A stretch of 14,091 nucleotides of DNA. Source: Planctomycetota bacterium (lineage in GTDB: Bacteria > Planctomycetota > Planctomycetia > Pirellulales > Thermoguttaceae). This document shows, piece by piece, positions 6,238 through 12,292 of the stretch (its first letter is position 1; each line of letters begins with the position of its first letter). The notes under the pieces are model-generated. The model was not told where the DNA came from. It did no database searches and saw only the letters and a program-made list of their open reading frames with translations. The translations under genes were made by a program, and so were the position numbers. The DNA is taken from assembly GCA_021784975.1 (NCBI GenBank), contig JAJYGU010000156.1, positions 1-14,091 on the forward strand. Reading direction: 5' to 3'.

Positions 6238-6406
6238 AATGTATCAGGGGGGTGAGCTCTGCGGGGCTCGAAATCCGCAGCCCACCAAGAAGTCTGCTCC
6301 GCCCGAAGTGAGGGCGACCCGTACGCACCGGCCGGCTTGGTCTGCGTGCCTTTGCTTCAAGGGTGCCAAGGGCGACTTTCCCGCACCCAGATCATAGGAA
6401 ATAGCG

Positions 6407-7402
6407 GTGTCGTTGCGCGCCACAATCCTCGCGGTGGTGGGGTGGCTGGTTCTGCGCGGCCCAGGGCTTGCGCTGGGCGACGACTCTATAATCCCTCCTA
6501 ATACCGCCGTGGCCGGGCAGAATCCCGGCCAACCGGCGCCTCCCGCCGATGATAACTCCGGCAGCCCGTTCCCGACCCCGATTGGCGATGGCTCGCTGGT
6601 GTTCGAGGCGCTTCCGCAAACCCAATTGTGGAGAGTGCCGATGGCCAACCCGCGGGAGCCGCGCTGCTACGCAAAACTCACCAGCTTGAACGATCGGCCC
6701 GTGATCGACACGGCCATCGGGGCCGTGTTCGGACTGGCGCGGGTGGGGCCGGCCGACCATCCGCTGGAAGGCGTGGAACTGGGCGTGTTCGCGGCGGCGT
6801 TCACCCGCTTCCTCGGCGAAGGCCATCCGATCCCCGGCGACGACCGCGAGGCCCTGCCGTTGACCGCCATCGACTACCGAGCCGGCCTGCCGCTGATGAT
6901 CGCGGTAGGCGATTGGCAGATGAAAATCAGCTACGAACACACCAGTTGCCACCTGGGCGACGAATACATGCTCTTGGACTATAACTACGGTCTGCACACC
7001 GGCAGCGACGTAGCGGTGCGGGCAGACCGCGATGAAGCCGTAGTCGGGCTGGCGCGGTTCTTCGGCGAGGCGGTGCGGCTCTATGGGCAATGCGGTTACT
7101 CGTTTTCCTACAGCGACACGCTGGTGGGAAAGACACCCATCCGCTACGACTGGGGCCTGGAATACTCGCCCCCCGTGCCGCGGTGGGGCGGCCCGTTTGC
7201 CGCCTTCGACATGGACCTCTGTGGCGAGCAAGACTTCTGCCCCAATATCACTCTCCAGACCGGCTGGCAGTGGAAAAGCAACCAGAACCGGCGGTCGTCG
7301 GCGCGGATCGGGGTGGAATACTATGACGGCTACTCCCCCTTTGGCCAGTTCTACGACCAGCGGGAGTCGTCGTGGGGGGCGATTATGATTTACGAGTGGT
7401 GA
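6407..7402 (+). CDS. Secreted DUF1207-type protein 1, likely outer-membrane beta-barrel
   Basis: The 331-residue protein starts at GTG with AGGAA 8 nt upstream. It has a clear signal peptide (MSLRATILAVVGWLVLRGPG, cleavage near ALG/DD at about 23-25), a short Pro- and Gly-rich linker to about 60, and then a domain matching what I recall as the planctomycete DUF1207 family. Diagnostic stretches are REPRCYAKLTSL, DTAIGAVFGLARVGP, YEHTSCHLGDEY, YDWGLEYSPP, AAFDMDLCGEQDF and LQTGWQW. Amphipathic alternating strands and a terminal aromatic residue (IMIYEW) fit an outer-membrane beta-barrel recognised by the BAM complex; that is my inference, since the family has no known function. A paralogue follows 116 nt later, so this is a tandem duplication. 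The family name is from memory. Confidence 0.72.
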   Translation: MSLRATILAVVGWLVLRGPGLALGDDSIIPPNTAVAGQNPGQPAPPADDNSGSPFPTPIGDGSLVFEALPQTQLWRVPMANPREPRCYAKLTSLNDRPVIDTAIGAVFGLARVGPADHPLEGVELGVFAAAFTRFLGEGHPIPGDDREALPLTAIDYRAGLPLMIAVGDWQMKISYEHTSCHLGDEYMLLDYNYGLHTGSDVAVRADRDEAVVGLARFFGEAVRLYGQCGYSFSYSDTLVGKTPIRYDWGLEYSPPVPRWGGPFAAFDMDLCGEQDFCPNITLQTGWQWKSNQNRRSSARIGVEYYDGYSPFGQFYDQRESSWGAIMIYEW

Positions 7403-7404
7403 AC

Positions 7405-7469
7405 CGGAAGGAGGAAGGCGGAAGGCGGAGGGGGGAAGGCCGAAAGCCGAAAGCCGAGAGCCGAAGAGG
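7405..7469 (+). repeat. Purine-rich short tandem repeat between the DUF1207 paralogues
   Basis: Degenerate copies of GGAAGGC and CCGAAAG units run from GGAAGGAGGAAGGCGGAAGG through CCGAAAGCCGAAAGCCGAGA. The strand is almost all purine in its first half. It begins right after the first paralogue's stop at 7402 and lies before the chosen start of the second. It looks like replication-slippage DNA. Confidence 0.55.
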
Positions 7470-7518
7470 AACGCGGTATCCGATTGGATCAACTGTGGCT
7501 GCACGACTGAGCAACAAC

Positions 7519-8625
7519 ATGACGCCGTCCTCCGGCCATTGGCGGCGGCCGGTGATTCGTACTCCTCACGCTCCGCGTGAGGAAGGCGTCAGGCGGAGCG
7601 CGACGCGTACGGTGATCGTCTTCCTGATGGCGTTCGCCGCAGCGCCGCTGTGCCGGGGCCAACCGCCTGCCATCTCGCCACCGGCCGACCTTGCTGCACC
7701 CCAACCCGCCATAGCCGCGCGGTTGCCCGAGGTGCTGTCTGCCGAACCGGCGCCTCCGCAGACGGCGCTCTCACCCGCACTCCCTCAGCCGTCCCTACCT
7801 CAACCGGCGTGGCCGATTGCTCCCGCCCCTGTTCCCAGCGACGGCATCGTGCTGGAGCTGTTGCCCTTTGGCGTCCTCTGGGAGCCTCCCATCGCCAATC
7901 AGCGCGAGCCGCGGTGCTACGCGAAGTTCACCAACCTGCACGGCCAGGGAACCATCGACACCGCCATCGGCGCCGACTTTGGGCTGGCCCGCCTCGGTCC
8001 GGCGGCCCACAAGGACGAGGGTTTCGAGATCGACGTCTTCGCCGCGGTCTTCACTCGCTTTGAGGCAGGCGGCGATCTGACCTGCATGGACTATCGGGTG
8101 GGCTGCCCGCTGACCTTCGCCACCCACGACTGGCAGTTCAAACTCGGCTACGAGCACACCAGCACGCACATCAGCGACGGCACGGTCGAGAACCTGATCA
8201 ACGAGGGCCTGTACTCCGGCCTGGTCACGCCGCCGCGAAAGTTCATGCGGGACGAGATCGTGGGCGGCGTTGCCCGCCGCTTCGGCGAGCAGGTCCGGGT
8301 GTACGGCCAGATGGGTTGCTCGTTCTCCAACAACGCCGATCTGCCTAATGACGTATGGCGTTACGACTGGGGCGTGGAATGGACACCGCCGCGGCACTCC
8401 CCGCACCAGAGCGGGCCCTATGCGGCCTTCGATATGGACCTCCGCGACGAACAGGACTACGTGCCCAACGTGACGCTCCAGGCGGGCTGGCAGTGGCGGG
8501 TCGGCCGCGGCCGCGACTCGGCCGGCCGGCTGGGAGTGGAGTACTACGACGGCCGCTCGCCCTTCGGCGCCTTTCTCGAAGAGCACGAGACCTGGTGGGC
8601 CTTCATCGCGTCGTACGACTGGTGA
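7519..8625 (+). CDS. Secreted DUF1207-type protein 2, likely outer-membrane beta-barrel
   Basis: The 368-residue paralogue of the preceding gene shares REPRCYAKFTNL, DTAIGADFGLARLGP, YEHTSTHISDG, YDWGVEWTPP, AAFDMDLRDEQDY, LQAGWQW and a terminal aromatic residue (ASYDW). Domain order is a long basic n-region (1-31), a hydrophobic segment VIVFLMAFAAAPL (32-44), likely cleavage near residue 48, a Pro/Ala-rich linker to about 108, and the DUF1207 domain to the end. The start is uncertain. I chose the ATG at 7519 because codons before it read through the purine-rich tandem repeat; its ribosome-binding site is weak, and a GTG at 7552 is also possible. The n-region codons contain a palindromic element (7558-7611), which may have lengthened the leader. 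The longer linker is the main difference from the first copy. Outer-membrane location is inferred. Confidence 0.7.
   Translation: MTPSSGHWRRPVIRTPHAPREEGVRRSATRTVIVFLMAFAAAPLCRGQPPAISPPADLAAPQPAIAARLPEVLSAEPAPPQTALSPALPQPSLPQPAWPIAPAPVPSDGIVLELLPFGVLWEPPIANQREPRCYAKFTNLHGQGTIDTAIGADFGLARLGPAAHKDEGFEIDVFAAVFTRFEAGGDLTCMDYRVGCPLTFATHDWQFKLGYEHTSTHISDGTVENLINEGLYSGLVTPPRKFMRDEIVGGVARRFGEQVRVYGQMGCSFSNNADLPNDVWRYDWGVEWTPPRHSPHQSGPYAAFDMDLRDEQDYVPNVTLQAGWQWRVGRGRDSAGRLGVEYYDGRSPFGAFLEEHETWWAFIASYDW
7558..7611. repeat. Palindromic element inside the signal-peptide coding region
   Basis: CCTCACGC (7564-7571), loop TCC, GCGTGAGG (7575-7582) is a perfect 8-bp hairpin. Outer CGTAC (7558-7562) and GTACG (7607-7611) also pair, and GCGGAGCG (7593-7600) offers an alternative partner to CGCTCCGC. 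Codons here encode the basic n-region just before the hydrophobic segment of the second DUF1207 protein. Confidence 0.55.
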
Positions 8626-8727
8626 GCCGCGGGCTGGGAGGGAGGGATCAGGAATCGGTGCTTGGGGATTAATTTGAGTATCTCCCACGGCAGTTGCACC
8701 GTAACTGGTTGTGCGCGAATGGTTGCG

Positions 8728-8825
8728 TAGCCACAGATGAAATGCGGGGGCCCTGTCATGGCTGTAGCCAGCCGACGGAACAAGCGCGATCTTGGCCGTG
8801 TTTCATCGGTGTTCAATTTGTGGCT
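8728..8825. repeat. Degenerate inverted repeat in the spacer before the XRE gene
   Basis: AGCCACAGATGAAA (8729-8742) faces TTTCATC (8801-8807) and GTGGCT (8820-8825), separated by a 12-nt interruption in the right arm. It looks like the remains of a palindromic element. The rest of the 279-nt spacer 8626-8904 holds only the promoter described separately. Confidence 0.3.
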
Positions 8826-8870
8826 TCGTATCTCGGACCGAAATCACCACTTGGCGTAAAGTACGCAAGC

Positions 8871-8906
8871 TTGACTTGCCGGCGGACAATGTCATAATAT
8901 TGTCAT
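8871..8906 (+). promoter_or_regulatory. XRE gene promoter with direct-repeat operator candidate
   Basis: TTGACT (8871-8876) and CATAAT (8893-8898) are spaced 16 nt apart, each five of six to the sigma-70 consensus. TGTCAT occurs at 8890-8895 and again at 8901-8906, exactly 11 nt apart, flanking and overlapping the -10 box. The predicted start of transcription falls on or next to the ATG at 8905. Confidence 0.55.
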
Positions 8907-9324
8907 GGACCGCGTGACCTTGGAAACGGATGAAGCCATGATCGGATTGCAGAAGATCGAGGTCGAGGGCAGGCGATTCGTCTTGTTGCCGGAAAACGAG
9001 TATGAGCGGCTGTGTCGTACGGCGGGTGAGGCAGTGGCGACGGCCGACGAAAAGTTGCCCGCGCTGCCTAAACCCGACAGGCACGGTCGATTCCCGGCCC
9101 TCCAGTACGCCCGGATATCTTTGGCCCGGGACCTCATTCGGGATCGCAGGGGAGTGGGGCTGAGCCAGCAACGGCTAGCCGACCTGGCGGGTGTCCGGCA
9201 GGAAACCTTGTCGAGAATCGAAACCGGAAAGCACACCGCTCGCCCGCGCACCGTCGATAAGATCATGCGGGCGATCGAGGCAGAACGGCAACGCCTGCGC
9301 TCGGTAAGGCAAAGGCGGAGCTAG
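8905..9324 (+). CDS. XRE-family helix-turn-helix regulator, antitoxin-like, no toxin partner seen
   Basis: The 139-residue protein has two parts. The N-terminal part has KIEVEGRRFVLLPENEYERL (17-36), a short beta-alpha unit seen in antitoxin-like regulators. The C-terminal XRE-type domain (about 71-130) reads LSQQRLADLAGVRQETLSRI (86-105), followed by ETGKHTARPRTVDKI, which covers the recognition helix and the next helix. It should bind DNA and probably its own promoter, where an 11-nt-spaced direct repeat overlaps the -10 box. The ATG at 8905 would give a leaderless mRNA. A second ATG at 8938, with GGA upstream, would give a 128-residue protein that still holds both parts. I found no RelE-, HigB- or ParE-like ORF on either side, so it is either a solitary regulator or the remnant of a toxin-antitoxin pair. 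The tail is very basic (RLRSVRQRRS). Confidence 0.78.
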   Translation: MDRVTLETDEAMIGLQKIEVEGRRFVLLPENEYERLCRTAGEAVATADEKLPALPKPDRHGRFPALQYARISLARDLIRDRRGVGLSQQRLADLAGVRQETLSRIETGKHTARPRTVDKIMRAIEAERQRLRSVRQRRS

Positions 9325-9397
9325 GACAACTCGCCGATGGTTCGCGCTCTTCTCACACGGTTCGCACCCTTCGCGCCGCGCCCCTTCTGCAGGGGGA

Positions 9398-9427
9398 TTG
9401 CCCCAATGCCCCCCGATTTGCTATACT
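9398..9427 (+). promoter_or_regulatory. Promoter candidate for the DUF1559 gene
   Basis: TTGCCC (9398-9403) and TATACT (9422-9427) are spaced 18 nt apart, and the -10 match is five of six. It lies about 125 nt upstream of the ATG at 9552. The leader contains a small ACGGC/GCCGT stem-loop and AAGGAG 9 nt before the start. Confidence 0.5.
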
Positions 9428-9551
9428 GCACGCGCTCTTGGTGGAACCAATTGCGGCGCGACGGCTCGCCGTATCGGAGATCTGAGAACGGCTGCTTCTG
9501 AGGGTTCGCGTATTCTATCGCCTGTTGCCCTTGGTGAAGGAGTCCGGCGCC

Positions 9552-10697
9552 ATGCGATCTTCCAAATGGGTCCACGGTTTTACGTTGGTCGAGCTCTTGG
9601 TGGTCATTGCCATCATCAGCATTCTGATCTCGCTGTTGTTGCCGGCGGTGCAAGCGGCCCGCGAGGCTGCCCGGCGGACGCAGTGCGTCAACAACCTCAA
9701 GCAACTCGCTTTGGGTTGCCTGAATCACGAATCGGCGGTCAAGGCGTTCCCGACCGGCGGCTGGCTTCCTTTGGCGATGGGGCATCCGGATGCGGGCGTC
9801 GGGATGCAGCAACCCGGCGGGTGGCTGTACAACATTCTGCCCTATATTGAACAGACGTCGTTGTACAAGGAGCAGGCGGGACAGACGGGCGCCCCATTGC
9901 AAGCCGCTGCGCTGAGCACGGCCCAGACGCCGTTGAACGTCATGTACTGCCCCAGCCGGCGTCCGGCCCAATTGTACCCGCAAAATTCAGTCGTGCCGGA
10001 GATCGACCCCGTAATTCTGGATATCGAACACACCTATGGAGCGCAGATCCTCATCACCTATGACGCCAGCGCGACCACCCTCGCCGACTGCCTTGCACAC
10101 GGCCTGACCAGTGCCGCACGTTCGGACTATGCGGGCAACGGGTTTTGTGGCTGTGATTACAGTTCCGACCCCGTCAACTCCTTCGTGCTCAGCATGTTGA
10201 AGGCGGGCCCTTACGCCGCGATTTCGGCCGCAACCCCGTCCGAAATGGAGGCGATGCGCGGACAGTTGTCGCAGACAGACGCCGGCCAAGGAGGGATTTT
10301 TGTCATCGGGAGCACCGTCAGGGCGGCTCAGGTCCAGGATGGAACCAGCAACACTTTGCTATGTGGCGAGAAATACGTCGCATCGGACCACTACACCGAT
10401 GGTCTTGAAAAGGGCGATCGGTATTGCGATTATTGTGGCTATAATATCGAGAATTGCCGCTTTGTCGCTCCTAGTGCAGGCGTGATCGATCCAACGTTCT
10501 TGCCTCACCAAGACCGAGCGTCTACTCAGTCCAGTGGGATCGGCACATACATCTTCGGAAGCGCCCACGCGGGCATCTTGAATATGGCCTTCTGCGACGG
10601 CTCGGTCCACCAGATCAGCTATGGCATTGCGATCCCCGTGTGGTTCGATCTCGGCAACCGCGCGGACGGACAAGCCATCGACGCCAGCATGTACTGA
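9552..10697 (+). CDS. DUF1559 prepilin-like protein (type IV pilin / pseudopilin N-terminus)
   Basis: The 381-residue protein belongs to the large DUF1559 family of planctomycetes. It starts MRSSKWVHGFTLVELLVVIA: the prepilin peptidase site is Gly9/Phe10, with Glu14 as the mature Glu5, followed by a hydrophobic helix to about 37 and the typical QAAREAARRTQCVNNLKQLA. The C-terminus carries the family motif with His339 and CDGSVH (348-353). Such proteins are exported, processed by a PilD-like peptidase and thought to assemble in pilus- or secretion-like fibres or in the envelope; the role of this copy is unknown. The ATG at 9552 is fixed by AAGGAG 9 nt upstream and by the short basic leader; a TTG at 9525 would add 9 residues. 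The central part has several Cys residues (CGCDY, CDYCGY, ENCRF) that could form disulfides. No pilus genes adjoin it. Confidence 0.95.
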   Translation: MRSSKWVHGFTLVELLVVIAIISILISLLLPAVQAAREAARRTQCVNNLKQLALGCLNHESAVKAFPTGGWLPLAMGHPDAGVGMQQPGGWLYNILPYIEQTSLYKEQAGQTGAPLQAAALSTAQTPLNVMYCPSRRPAQLYPQNSVVPEIDPVILDIEHTYGAQILITYDASATTLADCLAHGLTSAARSDYAGNGFCGCDYSSDPVNSFVLSMLKAGPYAAISAATPSEMEAMRGQLSQTDAGQGGIFVIGSTVRAAQVQDGTSNTLLCGEKYVASDHYTDGLEKGDRYCDYCGYNIENCRFVAPSAGVIDPTFLPHQDRASTQSSGIGTYIFGSAHAGILNMAFCDGSVHQISYGIAIPVWFDLGNRADGQAIDASMY

Positions 10698-10718
10698 CGC
10701 CTGCTCGGGAGCGGCGTC
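10696..10718 (+). other. Stem-loop overlapping the DUF1559 stop codon
   Basis: GACGCC (10696-10701) with GGCGTC (10713-10718), and inner GCTC with GAGC, form a stem of up to 10 bp starting within the TGA stop. No T-run follows. It is probably a 3'-end or transcript-stability structure, perhaps a Rho-assisted terminator. Confidence 0.35.
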
Positions 10719-10780
10719 AGAATCGGTCGACCGTCTTGGGGAACATTCGTCTTCGCTTATTTCCACTGAAAGTCCAACCG

Positions 10781-10832
10781 CCCTCACCTAGCCATCTCCC
10801 GACCAGCCTTCGGTCGGTGCCCGGAGAGGGGA
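10781..10832. repeat. Degenerate palindromic intergenic element
   Basis: CCCTCACCTAGCCATCTCCC (10781-10800) and a facing GGAGAGGGGAC (10823-10833) look like the arms of a common CTCTCCC-type intergenic palindrome, with GACC/GGTC pairing between them. It lies in the 168-nt convergent spacer between the DUF1559 gene and the serpin gene. Confidence 0.4.
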
Positions 10833-10846
10833 CTTGTCTTGCCACG

Positions 10847-10873
10847 GGCCGTACGCGCAAGCGCGCTACGGCC
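10847..10873. repeat. Palindromic element supplying the serpin stop codon
   Basis: GGCCGTACGCGC (10847-10858) pairs with GCGCGCTACGGCC (10861-10873) over 12 bp with one bulged base and a 2-nt loop. The serpin stop TAG (10866-10868 read on the minus strand) and its last Pro codon lie inside the right arm. There is no T-run, so it is not a canonical intrinsic terminator. Confidence 0.55.
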
Positions 10874-12221
10874 TGGGATCTGCCATGCGGCCCAAGAACA
10901 GGATGCTGCCCGTCTGGTTGTCGCGGATCAGAAACAGGAACGGGTGATCGGCCCGAAACACGATCGGCGGCGGGCCGGGGCGGGCGGCCAGGGCCCGCAT
11001 CACCATCCCGGTGGCGGCCGCCGCTTCCGTGCCCGACTCGTTCACGTCCACGAAGGCCTTGTGGAAGGCGGCCGAGAGGTAGAGATCGCGACGGCCGTCC
11101 ATGCCCGAGAAATCCGCGTGGACCGAAAAAGGCAAGGTCATGCCCAGCGACTCCAGGGTGTGGTTCAAGGTGAACTCCGAGGTCAGCTTGAACCGGGGCA
11201 GAAAGACGATCACCTGGCGCGACTGCAAATGGCCCAACCAGCCGGCGAGCTTGTCGGCCGATAGCGATTGTTCGCTACGCGCAGAGGGGGACAGTCCCAT
11301 TTTTGTGGCGTCCTGCCCCAAAAATCGGGACAGTCCCCGCTCGCGGGGCAACAGCACCACCATTGCCAGCCGCCCGCCGCGGTAGGGCATTTCCAGCAGT
11401 TGCAGCCCGTCGGCGGCGGCAAAACGGAAGTAACCTTTCTGCTGCATCATAGGAACCTTGGTTTCGCTTCCATCGGCCAGAAAGAACGGGGCATCGCGCG
11501 TGGCCTCCTTCTGGAACTGGCTGGCCCAGTTGCCCAGAAAATAAATGGCGTCGGTCAGGACCAGCCGGGTCCGTGCGTCCACCGATCCGGGCGGCAGCAG
11601 GTCTTTGATCTTCCGGCGGGTTTGCTCCTCGATCCAGAGGTTGATCGCCTTTCGCGACGCCTCGGCGGCCTCGCGAAAGTCCATAGTTTTCAGGGCGGCC
11701 CCGTAGTCGCGCTCGGTCAGCTTGACATAGCTTTCCAAGAACGGAAACCCCGCCTGGCCCCACAGCCGATTGGCGATGCTCAACTGGTAATCCGCCTTGC
11801 TGCCTTCCGTCTTCAAGTCTGCCTGGAGGGCGGCGAAGGCGGCGTGCAATCTGGCCTGGTCCTGGCCGAAGTGCATCACCTTGGCGATTTGCGATTCGGT
11901 CTCGCCGCGGGCCCCGCCGTAGGTCATCGCCATGGCCGCGGAGATGCTGTACGGGGAAAAGAACAAGTTCCCCGGCTGCCCGCGCAGCTTGCCGTAAAGA
12001 TCGAAGCCGAAACGGTTGTTGCCTTGGACGAGCTCGGTCATGCCGCGTGGCTCATGGGCGAAAAGTTGGGACGCCAGGCCACCCAGCGCGATCCATACGA
12101 TGGGCGCCATGCTTGCTAAGCGAGCGCAGTGAGACCGCAAGCACGGGCGTCGCCGCTCCATGGCCACGACCAGCGTGGGCCTGGCGCCCTTGCGACCACA
12201 CATAAGATGGATGCGCTCCAT
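10866..12221 (-). CDS. Secreted serpin (serine/cysteine protease inhibitor) with an in-frame palindrome-coded insertion
   Basis: The serpin fold is clear over about residues 62-451: NLFFSPYSISAAMAMTYGGA (85-104), NRLWGQ (151-156), TDAIYFLGNW (223-232), LPRFKL (341-346), and the C-terminal signature FRADHPFLFLIRD (422-434). The hinge GTEAAAATG (397-405) has the small residues needed for loop insertion, so it should be inhibitory. Aligning with alpha-1-antitrypsin puts P1 at Leu411, implying chymotrypsin- or elastase-like targets. AGGAGG 5 nt before the ATG at 12221 supports the long start, giving a 37-residue n-region before MAPIVWIALGGLASQLFA (38-55); ATGs at 12161 and 12110 are alternatives. 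Residues 295-312 are coded by a 52-nt palindrome and form most of an extra loop between strand s3B and helix G. Its stop codon and part of the n-region also lie in palindromes. It follows the GH42-like gene by 71 nt. Confidence 0.93.
   Translation of the reverse strand: MERIHLMCGRKGARPTLVVAMERRRPCLRSHCARLASMAPIVWIALGGLASQLFAHEPRGMTELVQGNNRFGFDLYGKLRGQPGNLFFSPYSISAAMAMTYGGARGETESQIAKVMHFGQDQARLHAAFAALQADLKTEGSKADYQLSIANRLWGQAGFPFLESYVKLTERDYGAALKTMDFREAAEASRKAINLWIEEQTRRKIKDLLPPGSVDARTRLVLTDAIYFLGNWASQFQKEATRDAPFFLADGSETKVPMMQQKGYFRFAAADGLQLLEMPYRGGRLAMVVLLPRERGLSRFLGQDATKMGLSPSARSEQSLSADKLAGWLGHLQSRQVIVFLPRFKLTSEFTLNHTLESLGMTLPFSVHADFSGMDGRRDLYLSAAFHKAFVDVNESGTEAAAATGMVMRALAARPGPPPIVFRADHPFLFLIRDNQTGSILFLGRMADPRP
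11287..11338. repeat. 52-nt REP-like inverted repeat within the serpin coding sequence
   Basis: Arms GGGGACAGTCCCATTTTTG (11287-11305) and CAAAAATCGGGACAGTCCCC (11319-11338) are inverted complements apart from the central A of GGGACAGTCCC and one extra base. The spacer is 13 nt. On the coding strand both arms contain GGACTGTCC, so each encodes Gly-Leu-Ser. The reading frame is kept through the element. Confidence 0.75.
12107..12146. repeat. Palindromic element in the serpin leader-coding region
   Basis: CCATGCTTGC (12107-12116) pairs with GCAAGCACGG (12137-12146), nine of ten positions, around a 20-nt centre. It codes for about residues 26-39 of the long serpin reading, just before the hydrophobic core of the signal peptide. 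Confidence 0.5.
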
Positions 12222-12226
12222 GGTAA

Positions 12227-12232
12227 CCTCCT
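12227..12232 (-). promoter_or_regulatory. Ribosome-binding site fixing the upstream serpin start
   Basis: AGGAGG on the minus strand stands 5 nt before the ATG at 12221. This is the reason to prefer the long serpin leader over starts nearer the hydrophobic segment. Confidence 0.7.
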
Positions 12233-12292
12233 ACGGTCGAGTGGTTAAGCGGCAACCTTGCCGATGCTAAATTGTAGGGTGTCGTGCAACCC

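Noticed and set aside
7405..7469. CRISPR array or coding start of DUF1207 protein 2
   Set aside because: The units are too short and degenerate with no spacers. Translation from 7372 would read through the repeat into low-complexity sequence.
6392..7504. 370-codon open frame antisense to DUF1207 protein 1
   Set aside because: It begins inside the purine-rich tandem repeat and mirrors a gene with a signal peptide and family motifs.
8694..8897. 67-codon open frame upstream of the XRE gene, considered as a toxin partner
   Set aside because: It has no RelE, HigB or ParE features and no ribosome-binding site, and crosses a degenerate repeat and the promoter.
11287..11338. Frameshifted or dead serpin gene
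   Set aside because: The element keeps the frame, and all serpin motifs before and after it are intact.
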